Shown here in pieces: positions 11,470 to 22,019 of a stretch of DNA of 64,000 bases. Below the pieces are notes generated by a model. It made no database searches. It was not told where the DNA came from and saw only the letters and a list, made by a program, of their open reading frames with translations. The DNA comes from Hermatobates lingyangjiaoensis (lineage: Eukaryota; Arthropoda; Insecta; Hemiptera; Hermatobatidae), in contig JAPFBL010000232.1 in assembly GCA_026182355.1 (NCBI GenBank), positions 124,001-188,000 on the forward strand, given 5' to 3'. The translations under genes were made by a program, and so were the position numbers. The number at the start of each line of letters is the position of its first letter. The stretch's first letter is position 1.

Positions 11470-11602
11470 AACAACTAATGTTAAAAGACACTTACTTTGC
11501 TTTATACAGGAACTCAAAATTCACAGCTTTGTTTACAAACTCTCACTGCCTACTACCTATGACCACCTGTAACCACCTCTAAGTACCTCTAACCACTCAT
11601 AT
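11470..11602 (+). repeat. Element X remainder downstream of the LINE
   Basis: Resumes X at the duplicated target site and carries the inverted partner of 10376-10440. It ends in a short degenerate tandem ACCACCTCTAAGTACCTCTA-like run beside element Y. Confidence 0.7.
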
Positions 11603-12950
11603 TACTTTACTATAAGTAAAGTATAGTGATCGTGAAAAAATTCGATCTCGAGATTTTGACGGAATTACATGTTTTGAGGTCCCAGAAGTCGTTTTATGAC
11701 GTTTTTACGATGATGTCTGTGTGTGTGTGGGTGGGTGGGTGGTTGGGTGGGTGGGTGAGTGTGTTAGCATTGCTTGTTACCACGCTACAGTCCAGAATCT
11801 TTGATGGATCAAGTTGATATTTTACACAAAAATGGGCCTCATAAAGACGAAGATCCCTATTGTTTGGGAAGAATTATGCATGATGGGAAAGTCACTTTTT
11901 TTGTAAAAAAATGAGATATTTTTTTTTAAAATTACATTCGCTAAAGGGGCGTTACAGTAGGATTTGTGTTTTCAGAAAATGTTTTTTTGACGCTAAACGG
12001 CTCGTTAAAAAATAATGAAAATTTGACCAAAAATGGAACAAAAAATTAGCAATTCATAAAAAAAAATCATGAAGTTTCAATTACGGGAAAGAGCAATAAC
12101 GATATAAAAACTCTTTGTTTATCCTAGACTAAGAGATCACCTGCTATACTTGTCGAATTTTTTGTATTTTTTTACATTGTTTACATTGACTTAGAAATTT
12201 TTTGAGTGAATCCACTGATATAAAATTGATATTTATAAAGGAACAATTTAAAATGTTTATTGACTTATATGATATGTAAGAGGAGTAATATGTGCAGGAA
12301 AATTATAACACTCACTCAGAAAAAAATCGTATATATGTTATTTGACAAAGGGGAATGAAAATGATGTTGTTAAATACTAAGAAGCCATAAAATTCCCAAT
12401 ATAATAATTCGGTTAAAAACGAAAAATGTAAAAGATAATTCAAAATTGAAATCCTTCGTTTAGAGATTAATAAATGTAATTATCGTACATCTTTAATTAA
12501 CAAATCACCTTAAAACAACATTTTCTTCGCTCTTTAAGATGTTTTTCAGAGAAAAAAAGGGTATTTTCCTGTTTTAAATTTGAAAATTTTACTTTAATAT
12601 TCAATGTAGAAGGATGTCAAGTAAACGATGTAAGAAATCTACTGGCTATTTGAACAAAAGTCATGTTCTCTTGTAGGATAATATTTCGTTTCAAGAAATG
12701 TTCACTTTGGTTTTTCAAAAATGTTATTACTGCTGTAGTTATACTAATGAAATTATTTGCAAATAATAAATTATTTGTGATGTCCAGAAATAAGCTTATG
12801 AATTGATATGTCCTTCAATCACTATCTGTACTACCTCACGAATGAAATGCTAATAATTATATCCCATTTAGATATTTATGTTATGCTTAAATGAGACGTT
12901 ATGTTTTATATACTCAAGAAATTTGACATTAAGTTACTTATAGTAAAGTA
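11603..12950 (+). mobile_element. Element Y, copy 1: non-autonomous TIR element
   Basis: The 17-bp ends TACTTTACTATAAGTAA are identical inverted repeats at 11603-11619 and 12934-12950. Inside are a GTGG/GGGT-rich minisatellite (about 11715-11760) and AT-rich sequence without a recognisable transposase. It matches 39934-41550 over its length in reverse orientation, but is about 270 bp shorter because a block present near 40.95-41.20 kb is missing near 11.90 kb. The TIR is itself nearly palindromic. No target duplication is obvious, so the superfamily is undecided. On the 12950 side the shared sequence continues outside the TIR (GAGTGTAGGCCACTCCAGAT). Confidence 0.8.
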
Positions 12951-12969
12951 GAGTGTAGGCCACTCCAGA

Positions 12970-13145
12970 TTTTATTGATAGGGTATAATGAATACTCCTC
13001 ATAAATACGTCCTTAACAGTCATGATGGTCACTTTTTCAAACAACAAAAAGCCACCACCTTAAAGGTTTAAGTGATTCTAATATATTTGAAAAACAAGCA
13101 AGTTGTAAATTCAATAATGTGGTCAACAAATTATTGAAATGACTT
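12970..13145 (+). repeat. Element X fragment beside element Y
   Basis: Matches 9780-9910 in direct orientation (TGATGGTCACTTTTTCAA, AACAAGCAAGTTGTAAATTC). X sequence therefore lies on both sides of Y, so Y may have inserted into an X copy. Confidence 0.7.
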
Positions 13146-13149
13146 TGTG

Positions 13150-14160
13150 AGTTATGATAAGTGTGATATTACAAAGATCTTTGTTTGATCTTTGTGTACT
13201 CTTTTTTGAGACTGCCACAGTAACATATCCAAGTCCAAATTTAAGGCTCCCAATTAAGAATGTTCATTTCAGTATTCAAATTTCAAAACTCACATTACAA
13301 TATTTTGATCATCAAAATGGTGTATGTCTGTGATAGTGTGTGTGATAACGATAGAGTAATCATAAAAACATAGATATGAATCCTTGGTATAACATATAAC
13401 ATCATAGATTTCACTAAACCAAATTAAGCTAACACATATTTATAAATGTTATATCACAAACTTCACTTTCATTTACACTGGTTTATTCATTTTAATGTCA
13501 CTAATGTAAACGTTAGGAAACATTAAAGTAAATAATTAGGAAAAAGATAAATTATTTTAAAACAATAGCTGAACTGGTTTTTTGTTAAGACCTGTAAAAG
13601 AGTTATTTATTTAAAGAATAATTCAACTATTATTCTAAAATTAACATCTTGAACAAAAGTAAAGCAAGTTGACTTTAACAACAGTCTGAGTTTTAGTGGA
13701 ATCATATAACTCAAAAAAAAAAAAAAAAAAAAAAAGTTCCCTCTATGCAGGTATTAAATCTTACACCAACTCGAACTGGTTTTTCCTTCAACTATTTTTC
13801 TTTTTTTTTTGTTTAACAACAATGGCGACACTGAATGGCAAGAAAGATGAATGAGATTACATTCAAAAAGGAAGAGGAAAAAAAAACTGATTCCGCTGAC
13901 CAGTAGGTAGAAATGATTTACACTTTACTAGCCCTGCACTACCAATATTAATATCCCATCTCACTAGGCGATCAATTTACATAAAATACTATTCCTGCCT
14001 ATCTTCCATCATTTTCATATTTTCCTCTCTAATTTAATGAGTAATGATTAGGCTTCAACAATCCATTTCATAGACAGGTATGTTTACAGTTTAGAAGAAT
14101 CTAGTATTTTAAACTGAATTTAACAAAAATTATTTTTATTACAACCTTCTTGTTTTAGAA
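13150..14160. other. AT-rich sequence with poly(A) tract
   Basis: Contains the second copy of a short repeat (13393-13502, partner of 9408-9511) and an A tract of about 26-28 bases near 13.71-13.73 kb. No coding similarity. Confidence 0.55.
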
Positions 14161-14164
14161 AGAG

Positions 14165-14510
14165 CCATATATATATATATTATATATATATTAGCACTTT
14201 TTCGTAGTGCTAATTGGAGACGGTCTCCAACCGTCTCTGTACCAGTGCGCTTGGTTTCCCTTCTTTATCTCTCCTGAAGACGGTTCAACCGAAAATTAGA
14301 GACTGTAAGTTTGTGTTTTTAATTTCTCTATGTTTCTTTATGTACATTGAACTGTATATATATATATTAGTATATTTTGGGAGCAGACCTTCATTTAGAC
14401 ATGTTCTATTAAAAAGTATGCCAATTTTCATTTTCGTTCTTTTTCTATTTAATTTCTCAAGTTTTCTGAACTTGGTTTTCAACACTTCAGGTAAATTGAA
14501 CACTTACTCT
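14165..14510. repeat. PLE end module with (TA)n, hammerhead-like motif and N-terminal coding scrap
   Basis: Order on plus: short (TA)n; CTCCAACCGTCTCTGTACC; a CTGAAGA core (see 14262-14310); (TA)n near 14.355 kb; then on minus a frame reading FRKLEKLN, then FNRTCLNEGLLPKYTNIYI. That frame is one of the best-preserved copies of the PLE ORF start in the window. The coding scrap and the ribozyme-like motif face each other. Confidence 0.65.
14262..14310 (+). ncRNA. Hammerhead-like motif (CTGAAGA; stem III AATT)
   Basis: Core CTGAAGA at 14274-14280, extra C, stem II GGTT/ACC around CA, GAAA from 14291, palindromic AATT, then A as the H17 base. The same family lies at 51645-51700. Confidence 0.45.
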
Positions 14511-14684
14511 CCGAATGATTTATTCTTGAATTGCATAATGGTAATCCAATAATATGCTATAAATCTAACAAAAAAAACTCTACACAATAAATTATTCCAA
14601 CGTTTCAGTCATTGTTATTATAATTAACAACAATAATTATTGTTAGTGTTTTTCTTCACTAACTGAATGACTGATCTACTTCAC

Positions 14685-14815
14685 TAACTCAACTTCAGAC
14701 TGTTGAGGGATCTTAGTCTTGTTTTCCTATTTCTTATTGTGGTTTGATCATTGATTGTTATTTCACGTATTTATGTGAAATCTTTTTATATACATATATA
14801 TATGTATGTATATGC
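14685..14815 (+). repeat. PLE terminal module, AGATCT type, core lost
   Basis: Carries GATCTTAGTCTTGTTTTCC, TTGTGGTTTGATCATTGATT and the hairpin TTCACG..CGTGAA-like end before TA-rich sequence. It matches modules at 19.4, 31.3, 35.2 and 62.0 kb. The CTGACGA core upstream is replaced, so this copy lacks the ribozyme-like motif. Confidence 0.7.
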
Positions 14816-15555
14816 ATAATTAAATTATAAAATATTTCTTTTTATATAACAGAAAAAATTTTTTCTTGGCATTAATTAATACGATGTAAACTAAGGAATA
14901 AGTGAGTTTTAATTAAACTAATCAACACAGGTCTCTATGATAGAGTGAAGAGATCCATAATCTCATTTGGTTTAATCTCTATTCAATTTAAGTTTTTTTC
15001 TGTTTAATCATTAAGGTCGGTTCAGATGATCCGCACGCACTTGTGCTTCGCTATAAAGGCGCACACGATATTCAAATCAACCACTTTCTTAGCCAGTCCA
15101 TGTTTTTCATTTAATTGGCTATCTTGAAAAGTAATTAATAACTACTTGTGATACAAACAGAGAACCCGTTTTAATCATTAAAGTTACACAAATATTTCAA
15201 ACAACTGTTAAACTTTTTTTTTTATCTAATTGCATTAAAATCAGTGTTGAATGCCAATTATTTTTTTTCGGGGTAATATGTTGAATATTATACTGTTTTA
15301 TATATTAAATATCTGGATTTAAAGTCAATGTTACATTGTTAGAATAAGGGGAAGAAACACTAGGTTAGGTTAGGTTACAATAGACAGTCCCGCAATGTCT
15401 AAACTACACCATGAATGAGAAAATTACTAACATTTTAATTTTAGATCTTAGTTAATTTTAATCAACTACTAACATAGTTCATTAAAATCTCTCCTGGGGT
15501 ACTTGAAATTAAATAATATATTTATCTTCATCATGCTGTTTGTTTTTTGACCACT
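14816..15555. other. AT-rich sequence; short TTAGG-like run
   Basis: At about 15362-15376 there are three tandem AGGTT units. This matches the arthropod telomere unit but is far too short for telomeric DNA, and similar runs end SINE tails here. Nothing else is recognised. Confidence 0.55.
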
Positions 15556-15642
15556 CTTTATTCACAGGTTTTGAGATTGTTTGAGGGTTTTGGTCTGGAT
15601 ATCCACGCCAAAACCCTCAATCAATCTCAAAACCTGTGAATA
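15556..15642. repeat. Short perfect-arm inverted repeat
   Basis: Arms of about 37 bp: CACAGGTTTTGAGATTGTTT..GAGGGTTTTGG and its complement CCAAAACCCTC..AATCTCAAAACCTGTG. The loop is about 8-10 bp. It abuts a PLE GIY-YIG pseudogene. Confidence 0.9.
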
Positions 15643-15865
15643 TATTTATCAAATTCCGTGCAAATGTGCTATAAAATGTATATTGGTTAGACTGGTAAAC
15701 CATTAAAAACACATATTAACAACAAGAATACAACGTAATTAAAGGTGAAAAAAGGAGTGCCTTATTTTTGCATATGAATAATGAGAATCATGATATAAAT
15801 TGGACAGAAGCTAAAATGATTACTTATGAAAAATCAGTGTTCGGATATTATTGAATCCTCTCTTA
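15643..15865 (+). pseudogene. PLE GIY-YIG endonuclease domain, frameshifted
   Basis: Read in shifting plus-strand frames it gives YQIPCKCA, then (I)GQTGKPLK, then a His/Asn segment and WTEAKMITYEKSVFGYY with ESSLIKE. These are the ordered landmarks of the GIY-YIG domain at the C terminus of Penelope-like elements (PC.C..YIGQTG..L..R...H....W..A..I..E). At least two frameshifts break it. The reverse transcriptase part is absent. A minus-strand SINE follows immediately. Confidence 0.65.
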
Positions 15866-15867
15866 TT

Positions 15868-16160
15868 AAAGAGGAAACACTCTGGCCCTTTGTGGTAGCA
15901 CACAAAGAAGATTGAGTCTACATTGGGAGAATGCTAAACTTTGGCTAACTCAAGCGTATTTAGAGTAAGTAGGGTTCTTTAACGAGTACGTGACATCGTA
16001 CAGTCTCAGGACCGACAGCTTAGCTTTTTATCCGAGGGGAAAACGTGTACAGATTTATTCATGTCATGCTTGAGTAAATTGAGGACCACAATGAGTATTG
16101 AACCCTGGATCTATCAGTCCAGAGGCAAGCACGTTGCCACTGACTCCTTCCGTTAAGAAT
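15868..16160 (-). mobile_element. SINE, nearly full length, A-type tail region
   Basis: Minus-strand order: tRNA-like head with B box GGTTCAATACTC, body with ATAAATCTGTACACG, CGTTAAAGAACCCTAC, GAGTTAGCCAAAG, then CTTTGTGTGCTACCAC..GGGCCAGAG of the A-type tail. The final AACCTAACC piece is missing. Confidence 0.8.
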
Positions 16161-16249
16161 CGCATTGCTCTTGACTGAAAAGTAAAGATATTCTAAAGTA
16201 AACTAAAAGTATAGTTTTTCTAAATTTCTTTTATAAAAGTGATGAGCAC

Positions 16250-16395
16250 CTCACATCCTACAGGCCTGGTACATCCGACGTGTTCAGATTTTTCACCTCC
16301 TGCGTGAATTAATCGAGGACCAGAGTGGGCACTGAAACCCAAACCAACTAGTCCAGAGATAACAACGTTACCACTGAGCTACCTTCGTCCCTTGA
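16250..16395 (-). mobile_element. SINE, 5' fragment
   Basis: tRNA-like head and first half of the body on the minus strand. It lies about 90 bp from the previous copy in the same orientation. Confidence 0.75.
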
Positions 16396-16574
16396 AACAA
16401 ACCTCCGCACAACAGATAATCATGAGTAATAGCACACAGTAAACCTTTGCATAGCGCGAGAGTTAAATTATACATATTTTGTTAACTGTACTTGTTCAAT
16501 AATTATTATTTTCTGAAGAATTTTTCTTTTAGGAAAATAAAATCTATATTTAAGTGTTCCGGGATACTTTAACA

Positions 16575-17474
16575 CAGGGGTTCCCAACCCCGGTGTCGGC
16601 AAGCGATTTTCTTGGGGTCGCGAAGACATCTAAATTACAAGATAATTTAGTACTTACCAGCCAACTGCTAAATAAAATCGTCTAATTAAAGGAAAAGTTT
16701 ATCTGAGTATATATAAATCTAAATCCGAAATGACTAAAGACAACCGCTTAAAATGAAAGTACACAAATTGTATTATTCCCTTTTCTAATCCTAGGATTAA
16801 CTTGAGCGGTTACTTGTACACTATCAGCGACTGTCAAAGATATGCGAGGTGATCGAACATCGTCGGCAATCCGTGCCTGCTCTCATTTCAGGTATAAACA
16901 GCATCATCAACCAGAACATCAGTCAGCTCCCAGTTAATCCTTTAATTAACCCAGCAAACCGTTCTGACACTAAACCACGAGATTAATCCTTCATTTACCA
17001 ATTTGACCCATATGGTCACTATCTGTCAAAGTGCACCTAAATGTCTTATGCCTCTCTGATTGGCCATTGTAACATGATTCTTTTCCGTCCAACTAGCTCC
17101 TTAAATATACCCAGTTTAGCGAATAAAAAATTCAGTACATACCAAACATTCGTCTCATTCACAACTCTGCCCCTTCCAACAACTCATACATACCCAGATT
17201 CTAAAATTGATGACTGGAGTTCAATCTTCTGCTGATCTGATTGAGCAAATACTTGTGAGCATGGTCCGAGTTTAATTGTAATCAAAATTATATTACATTT
17301 AATCAAGTGTTTTTTTTAATGCTTGATGATTAATATTTTGACGACCTATTTGACTTTTGATTTTGTATTATGAAGTTAGATGATGATGAATTTGGTCTCT
17401 TTTTCCTGTGGGGTCGCAAAAATTATGGTGAAGTTGAAATGGGGGTCACTAATGGAAAAGGTTGGTAACCACTG
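16575..17474 (+). mobile_element. Non-autonomous hAT-type transposon with 8-bp target duplication
   Basis: TIRs: CAGGGGTTCCCAACC at the left; the right end reads CAGTGGTTACCAACC in reverse complement, 13 of 15 matching. The flanks CTTTAACA (16567-16574) and CTTAAACA (17475-17482) match at 7 of 8, the duplication length typical of hAT elements. The CAG.GGTT..CAACC terminus is also hAT-like. The 900-bp interior has no recognised transposase; its longest open frame (about 64 codons) shows no hAT dimerisation motif. Sequence near both ends (GGGGTCGCGAAGAC; GTGGGGTCGCAAAAATT) forms subterminal inverted repeats. Confidence 0.85.
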
Positions 17475-17489
17475 CTTAAACATATGTAT

Positions 17490-18095
17490 TATGAAGTACA
17501 TTCACAACCAATTTAACTACACATTTCTTTAGACTCTATCAATTTGTCAACCTCAATGATTTGTTATGATTGCTGTGAAAAATCTGCTCGGATAATTAAT
17601 ACAATTAATTGGATAATAATATTTAATACGCCTTTTATAGTATAACATTCCCCTCTACAATTGCTAACTTCCTGGAATTTTTATAATAAACATCATGTAA
17701 AGAACATATTTCATGGGAATTTAATAACTAGTAGTGTTTTATGCTCTTTTTTATCGACTCTAAAACCGTTAAAATTAATTAACACTATAACTTTAAATGC
17801 GCTGTTTAAAAAACATGTTTATTTATCAATAATGACAACCTTGATATTTAGCCTAACTTTAAACAGGGTAACCAACATTAATCTATTGTAACATATCCCC
17901 ACTTAAGATAGTAAGTTTTTTATTAGAAATAAATATATTTATTAATTTATCATTCCATTAATATAGTTTGTCGTCTTAAGTTTGTGGGATTATAAGGCAT
18001 TTGATGGTGTTTATTCTTTAAACCTCTCCCCTAGAGGGTTAAAAACGTCAGCCCTTTACGGTCTTTTTGTTTGATCGGTGATTCTACCTTAGGAG
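17490..18095. other. AT-rich sequence without recognised features
   Basis: A short phrase near 18.04 kb (AAAAACGTCAGCCCTTTACG) recurs inverted near 39.79 kb. Otherwise nothing is seen. Confidence 0.5.
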
Positions 18096-18099
18096 GTCT

Positions 18100-18316
18100 A
18101 AATTGTACATAACTGAAGTGTATTTGGAGAAGGGTTCTTTAACGAGTACTTGACATCAGACAGGCTCGGGACCGATAGCTTAATCTCCTCTGCGAGGGAC
18201 GACGAACTCAGATTTATTCACCTCCAGCGTGAATAAATTGAGAGCGAGGTGGGATCGAACCCCAGACTACAGCCCAGAGGCGAGTACGTTAACCACTGAG
18301 CTAACCAGGCCCCTTC
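18100..18316 (-). mobile_element. SINE, head and body
   Basis: Minus strand: TTAGCTCAGTGGTTAACG A box, GGGGTTCGATCCCACC B box (the best-preserved B box here), then body to the CACTTCAGTTATG region. The 3' tail is missing. It faces the next copy head to head. Confidence 0.85.
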
Positions 18317-18411
18317 CCAGTCTTAGTTTTGTGGTCTTACCCAGAGTGAATGGAGAAATTCCTGGATATAAGCTTGCTCTGGGTAGTAAGTATATACTTC
18401 TTAGTTGATTT

Positions 18412-18650
18412 TACAAGCGGCCATGTTAGCCCAGTAGCAATGTGTTCGCCTCAGGACTGGTAGGTTCGGGGTTCAATACCCACTCTGGCTCTCGATTTAT
18501 TCACGTGGGAGGTAAATAAATCTGAGCACGTCGTCCCTCTGAGAGAACTTTAGACCGTCCGTCCCGAGCCTGTACGATGTCAAGTACCCGTGAAAGATCC
18601 CTTCTCTAAATACACGTGAGTTAGGCGAAATTTAGGACACCCAAAATGTA
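18412..18650 (+). mobile_element. SINE, head and body
   Basis: Plus strand: TGTTAGCCCAGTAGC A box, GGGGTTCAATACCCAC B box, ATTTATTCACGTGGGAGGT, CCCGAGCCTGTACGATGTCA, ACACGTGAGTTAGGCG, then loss of the tail. With the previous copy it makes a head-to-head inverted pair about 95 bp apart. Confidence 0.85.
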
Positions 18651-18659
18651 AAATTTTTA

Positions 18660-18975
18660 TAGTAATCTACATTTTGTATACCCAGGTATCTGTAAATTTG
18701 TATACCCAGATATCATGACTGGAGCCCCCAAAAAATACACAGAGCAAGTCCACCATACAGACTTAACCAGAGAAGCGCTTGTAAAAGGAACTAGAATAAT
18801 AAAAAAAGAACAGGACCAGCATAGACTCAAATTAACAGAAGCCATCCTCATACAGAAAACGAAGCCGTATATTAATATCCAGTTAGAAAATAGTGAGAAA
18901 GTGTTAAAACTATTTAGATCAACCCCAGGTCAAGTGTGACCTCTCCAGGTAGAGGTAACAAACTCCTAACCAGGT
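18660..18975 (+). pseudogene. PLE ORF 3' end (C-terminal part of GIY-YIG domain)
   Basis: The plus frame from 18715 reads TGAPKKYTEQVHHTDLTR, then a 'IIKKEQDQHRLKLTEAIL' stretch, KTKPYINIQLE and VLKLF. Penelope-like ORFs end with 'GAPKKH...H...LTR..L...T.II..E.D..RL...EALLI....P.IN.Q'. The GIY-YIG start is lost and upstream is untranslatable (stops near 18.67-18.71 kb). The last ~75 codons are open, so this is a relatively young copy. The same block lies at 47.4-47.6 kb. Confidence 0.8.
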
Positions 18976-19084
18976 CACTCAACCCAAAGGATTCAGAAAA
19001 ACAACTTTAATCCCCCAACCTTCTCAACACATTTCACTTATCTTATATAAAGGAACAATCTATTTCAAACTCAGCTATGTCTTG

Positions 19085-19237
19085 ATAATGGCTGAGGACA
19101 GCAGAAACGTGGACTCATGTAACATGTCGACTATAAGAAGCATATTATATACTGTTGATATAGTAACAAGAACTCTATTCAGAAAACTTGAGAAATTTAT
19201 TCAGAAGCAAGTTTCAGCAAAATATGGTCATATTTTT

Positions 19238-19289
<52 letters not shown>

Positions 19290-19385
19290 GAGGTGTGCTC
19301 GGTCTTACATTCTCTTTTCTCTTGAAGACGGATTATCCGAAAATTTAAATCAGTAAGTGTGTCTCTTTCTCTGTGTGTTACTACT
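19085..19385 (+). repeat. PLE end module: N-terminal scrap, (TA)n and hammerhead-like motif
   Basis: Plus-strand order: LFRKLEKFIQKQVSAKYGHI coding scrap with IFNN, (TA)n at 19243-19283, then AGGTGTGCTCGGTCTTACA and TTGAAGACGGATTATCCG with GAAAATTT. The last part is a hammerhead-like core whose first base is changed (C to T). The coding scrap lacks the EGLLP.YTN segment, having crossed into (TA)n early. Confidence 0.65.
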
Positions 19386-19404
19386 GTTCGTTTTGGAACT
19401 TATA

Positions 19405-19568
19405 TATATATATCAATGATCAAACCACAAAAAGTTATGTTTTTGACTCTGACGAAGACCACTTGTTACAAAAAACCACTTGTTAAAAGATCTTAATTTT
19501 TTTGACATTTCTTATTGTGGTTTAACCATTGATTGTTATTTCACGTGTTTATTGTGAAATCTTGTTAT

Positions 19569-19605
<37 letters not shown>

Positions 19606-19610
19606 GTTTA
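19405..19610 (+). repeat. PLE terminal module, AGATCT type, with (TA)n
   Basis: Contains TGACTCTGACGAAGACCAC and a damaged GTTACAAAAAACC..GTTAAAAGATCTTAA. The usual GGTTGAAAGATCTT is changed, so the catalytic GAAA is reduced. Ends in (TA)n at 19569-19602. Confidence 0.7.
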
Positions 19611-19649
19611 TAAGTTCTCATCAGCCTTTGGAGCGATTCACATCTATTC

Positions 19650-19692
19650 CTGACGACGAGGACATCGAAATATAGTAGTTAGTTTACTGATT
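19650..19692 (+). ncRNA. Hammerhead-like motif (CTGACGA; stem III ATAT)
   Basis: CTGACGA, extra C, GAGGACATC as stem II (GA../..TC with an internal mismatch), GAAA, ATAT, then A as H17. Imperfect stem II. Confidence 0.35.
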
Positions 19693-19724
19693 TCTTTTGT
19701 GTGTGTTCTTTTGAAAATTCTACT

Positions 19725-19917
19725 TTATATATATATATATATAATAAAATAAAAAACGAAGGAAACACACAGAAAGACACAGACATAACTCACATCGATA
19801 TTTCGACAATCGTCGTCATCAGGAGGTGCGAAGAGCGAAGAGTCCCGCAGGAAGACAGGGCGGTACTGAACTCGGAAACCGCAGCCAGTACCCGTCCGCT
19901 GGACCGTTTCTTTTAAT

Positions 19918-19962
<45 letters not shown>

Positions 19963-19965
19963 CTG
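19725..19965. repeat. PLE terminal module with (TA)n on both sides
   Basis: Two (TA)n tracts (19727-19742 and 19922-19960) enclose a minus-strand module ending in a hammerhead-like motif at 19790-19840. The module also carries AAGAGCGAAGAGTCCCGCAG and GGACGGGTACTGG; its relatives are at 26.40-26.48 kb (opposite strand) and 47.24-47.31 kb. Confidence 0.7.
19788..19838 (-). ncRNA. Hammerhead-like motif (CTGATGA; stem III ATAT)
   Basis: Minus strand: CTCCTGATGACGACGATTG, then TCGAAATATC and GATGTGAG. Canonical CTGATGA core, extra C, weak stem II (GAC../..GTC with one change), ATAT, H17 = C. Outer stem GA/TC plus GTG/CAC around a mismatch. Confidence 0.5.
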
Positions 19966-20034
19966 TAATTTTGCAAACAAAAATTATTTGGAACATATAA
20001 ATCTTTTTTTGAATATTTGAAAATTAATTTAATT

Positions 20035-20337
20035 TAATATAGGTTAGATTAGGTTGAAGTGGCTGACACACGATAGAACAAACATAGACTAAAGATTGGC
20101 CCTTTGTGATACCACACAATGAACATTCTACATTGAGAGTGCTAAATTTTGCCTAACTCAAGTGTATTTAGAGTAGAGATCTTTAACAAGATTGGGACTA
20201 ACTGCTTGACGTCCTCTCTGAGGGACGATGTGCACAGATTTGTTTTTCACCTCTCGCGCAAATATATCAAGGACCAGAAAAGACCAGTCAAGAAGCGAGC
20301 GCGCAAGCCTCTTGGCAACCTTGGCCCTTTAATTTAA
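20035..20337 (-). mobile_element. SINE, nearly full length, A-type tail
   Basis: The tail end AGGTTAGATTAGGTTGAAGT lies at the low-coordinate end, so it reads AACCTAATCTAACC on minus. The order continues with the A-type tail (GGTATCACAAAGGGCCAAT), GAGTTAGGCAAAA, the body and a damaged tRNA head. Confidence 0.8.
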
Positions 20338-20339
20338 CT

Positions 20340-21165
20340 ATTTAGTTTAAAATATTTTGAACTCCTGACTACTGTTGCATCAAAGCATGATAAACTTTTC
20401 CACCATAGTCTTAAAAATGCTGTTTATTATCATTATATAAATTCGTTAAAATACATACCAAAAAAAAAATCCTCGTTTTGTCTATCTCTTTGTCTTTCCT
20501 GGGGCTATTCATTATTCACTATTTGACTATCGTACGAGTAGTCTCATTTCTAATCATTAGTTCCATAATCAGACAAACTTTGAAGGAATCAGAAACTATT
20601 TCAAGTATTTTATCTCTGTCCAATAAATCATCATTTTCCATGATCTGCTGAATAAAGAATATGGTATTATGAAAAACATAAAAAATAAAAATTATTTCTT
20701 TTTTTGAGGGATTATATAATTTAAATAGATCTGATGTAAATACGTTTCTAACGATCGCGTTCCCCGTATTCGTTACTCTTTCCCTTATTGGCCAATTATA
20801 TATTATTTCAGACTACAAATGGTTCATGTTTTTTTAAAACTCCGCTTTTGCCTCAATTATTTAAGACCAACAATTAAAAAGGATACGTATTCAAAAAGTA
20901 TCCTCACGTATTCAAAATAGCCCACTGCCGATGCCGGCATGTGTCCTTTAATTAAGTTCAATGGGCATTCCAGCAAATAGAGAATAGGGAATTACATTAT
21001 TTTCTTTTTTTTGCAAAACTATTTTTTAAAAGCTATCTTTTTAATAATTATAGTTTTACTTTTTTAATAAACAGTCATTTAGGTACATTATGTATTACAT
21101 ATAATAAAGAAACGGTCCAAACCTGACAAATAAGTAACTGAAAAAAACAACACAAAAAAGAACAA
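20340..21165. other. AT-rich sequence without recognised features
   Basis: No element end or coding similarity was recognised. Confidence 0.5.
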
Positions 21166-21171
21166 AACACT

Positions 21172-21228
21172 CACTAGTATCAATATTTCGAATCAGGAAA
21201 TCCGCAATTCATCATCAGGAAGAGGAAA
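21172..21228 (-). ncRNA. Hammerhead-like motif (CTGATGA; stem III ATAT)
   Basis: Minus strand: CTGATGA, extra T, a long stem II opening GAAT and closing ATTC around an ~13-nt loop, GAAA, ATAT, T as H17, then GATACTAGTGAG. Canonical core. Confidence 0.5.
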
Positions 21229-21403
21229 AAGAAGTATAGAAGGGAAGAAGAAGAGGTACGTTCGTTACAAACGGACGATGAAAAGTCCGTAATTATACAT
21301 TAGATAATTAAGTTGTGATTTAATTATTTGATGAAGGTAGGACAGTTGTAGACAGATATCTTGCAAGGTTGTTGGTTATTAGAGTCCTTTTGATCACTGT
21401 ATG

Positions 21404-21836
21404 AGTATTCAACCTCAGATGATAAGGTGTGAGTGTCATTAGCGGTGTTTTATTCACACCTAAGGCTGACTCCAGGGCTGCAGTATCAGACTGGTGGTGA
21501 GGCTGTTGGCCACTAGGTTTCATTTTATCATAGTACCAGAATGCAACCTCAGATGATAAGGTGTGAGTGCATTAGCGGTGTTTTATTCACACCTAAGGCT
21601 GACTCCATGGCTGCAGTATCAGACCGGTGGTGAGGCTGTTGGCCACTAGGTTCCATTTTATCATAGTACCAGAATGCAACCTCAGATGATAAGGTGTGAG
21701 TGCATTAGCGGTGTTTTATTCACACCTAAGGCTGACTCCATGGCTGCAGTATCAGACCGGTGGTGAGGCTGTTGGCCACTAGGTTCCATTTTATCATAGT
21801 ACCAGAATGCAACCTCAGATGATAAGGTGTCAGTAC
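21404..21836. repeat. 133-bp tandem repeat, just over three copies
   Basis: ATGCAACCTCAGATGATAAG starts units at 21541, 21674 and 21807, giving an exact 133-bp period; an older, more diverged unit starts near 21408. Copies 2 and 3 are almost identical, so the expansion is recent. Each unit contains GGTGTGAGTG..TTCACACC, which can fold as a small hairpin. A minus-strand open frame over it (21320-21523) contains ALGVNKTPLMTLTPYHLRLN but breaks because 133 is not a multiple of three. Confidence 0.95.
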
Positions 21837-22019
21837 ATTATTAATAATAAAAATTTCATCAACATATCCTTGAAAGTGAATTTGATTATTAGGAGTATCC
21901 TGAACGTCATCTATAACTTCAAGTCACAGTAATCTATTAGTCACTATTTCACACTATTTTGTTGCAATCTATAATATGAACCTTGCATTAATACATCAAT
22001 GCCCATGAAGCAGCCTTGG

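Noticed and set aside
15362..15376. Telomeric TTAGG repeat
   Set aside because: Only about three units. Similar short runs occur as SINE tail ends at 20.04, 38.87 and 45.70 kb.
18412..18500. tRNA gene at SINE heads (also 7.5, 18.2, 24.3, 62.7 kb)
   Set aside because: A and B boxes are present but no cloverleaf with acceptor stem and anticodon loop can be drawn, and each is followed by the SINE body.
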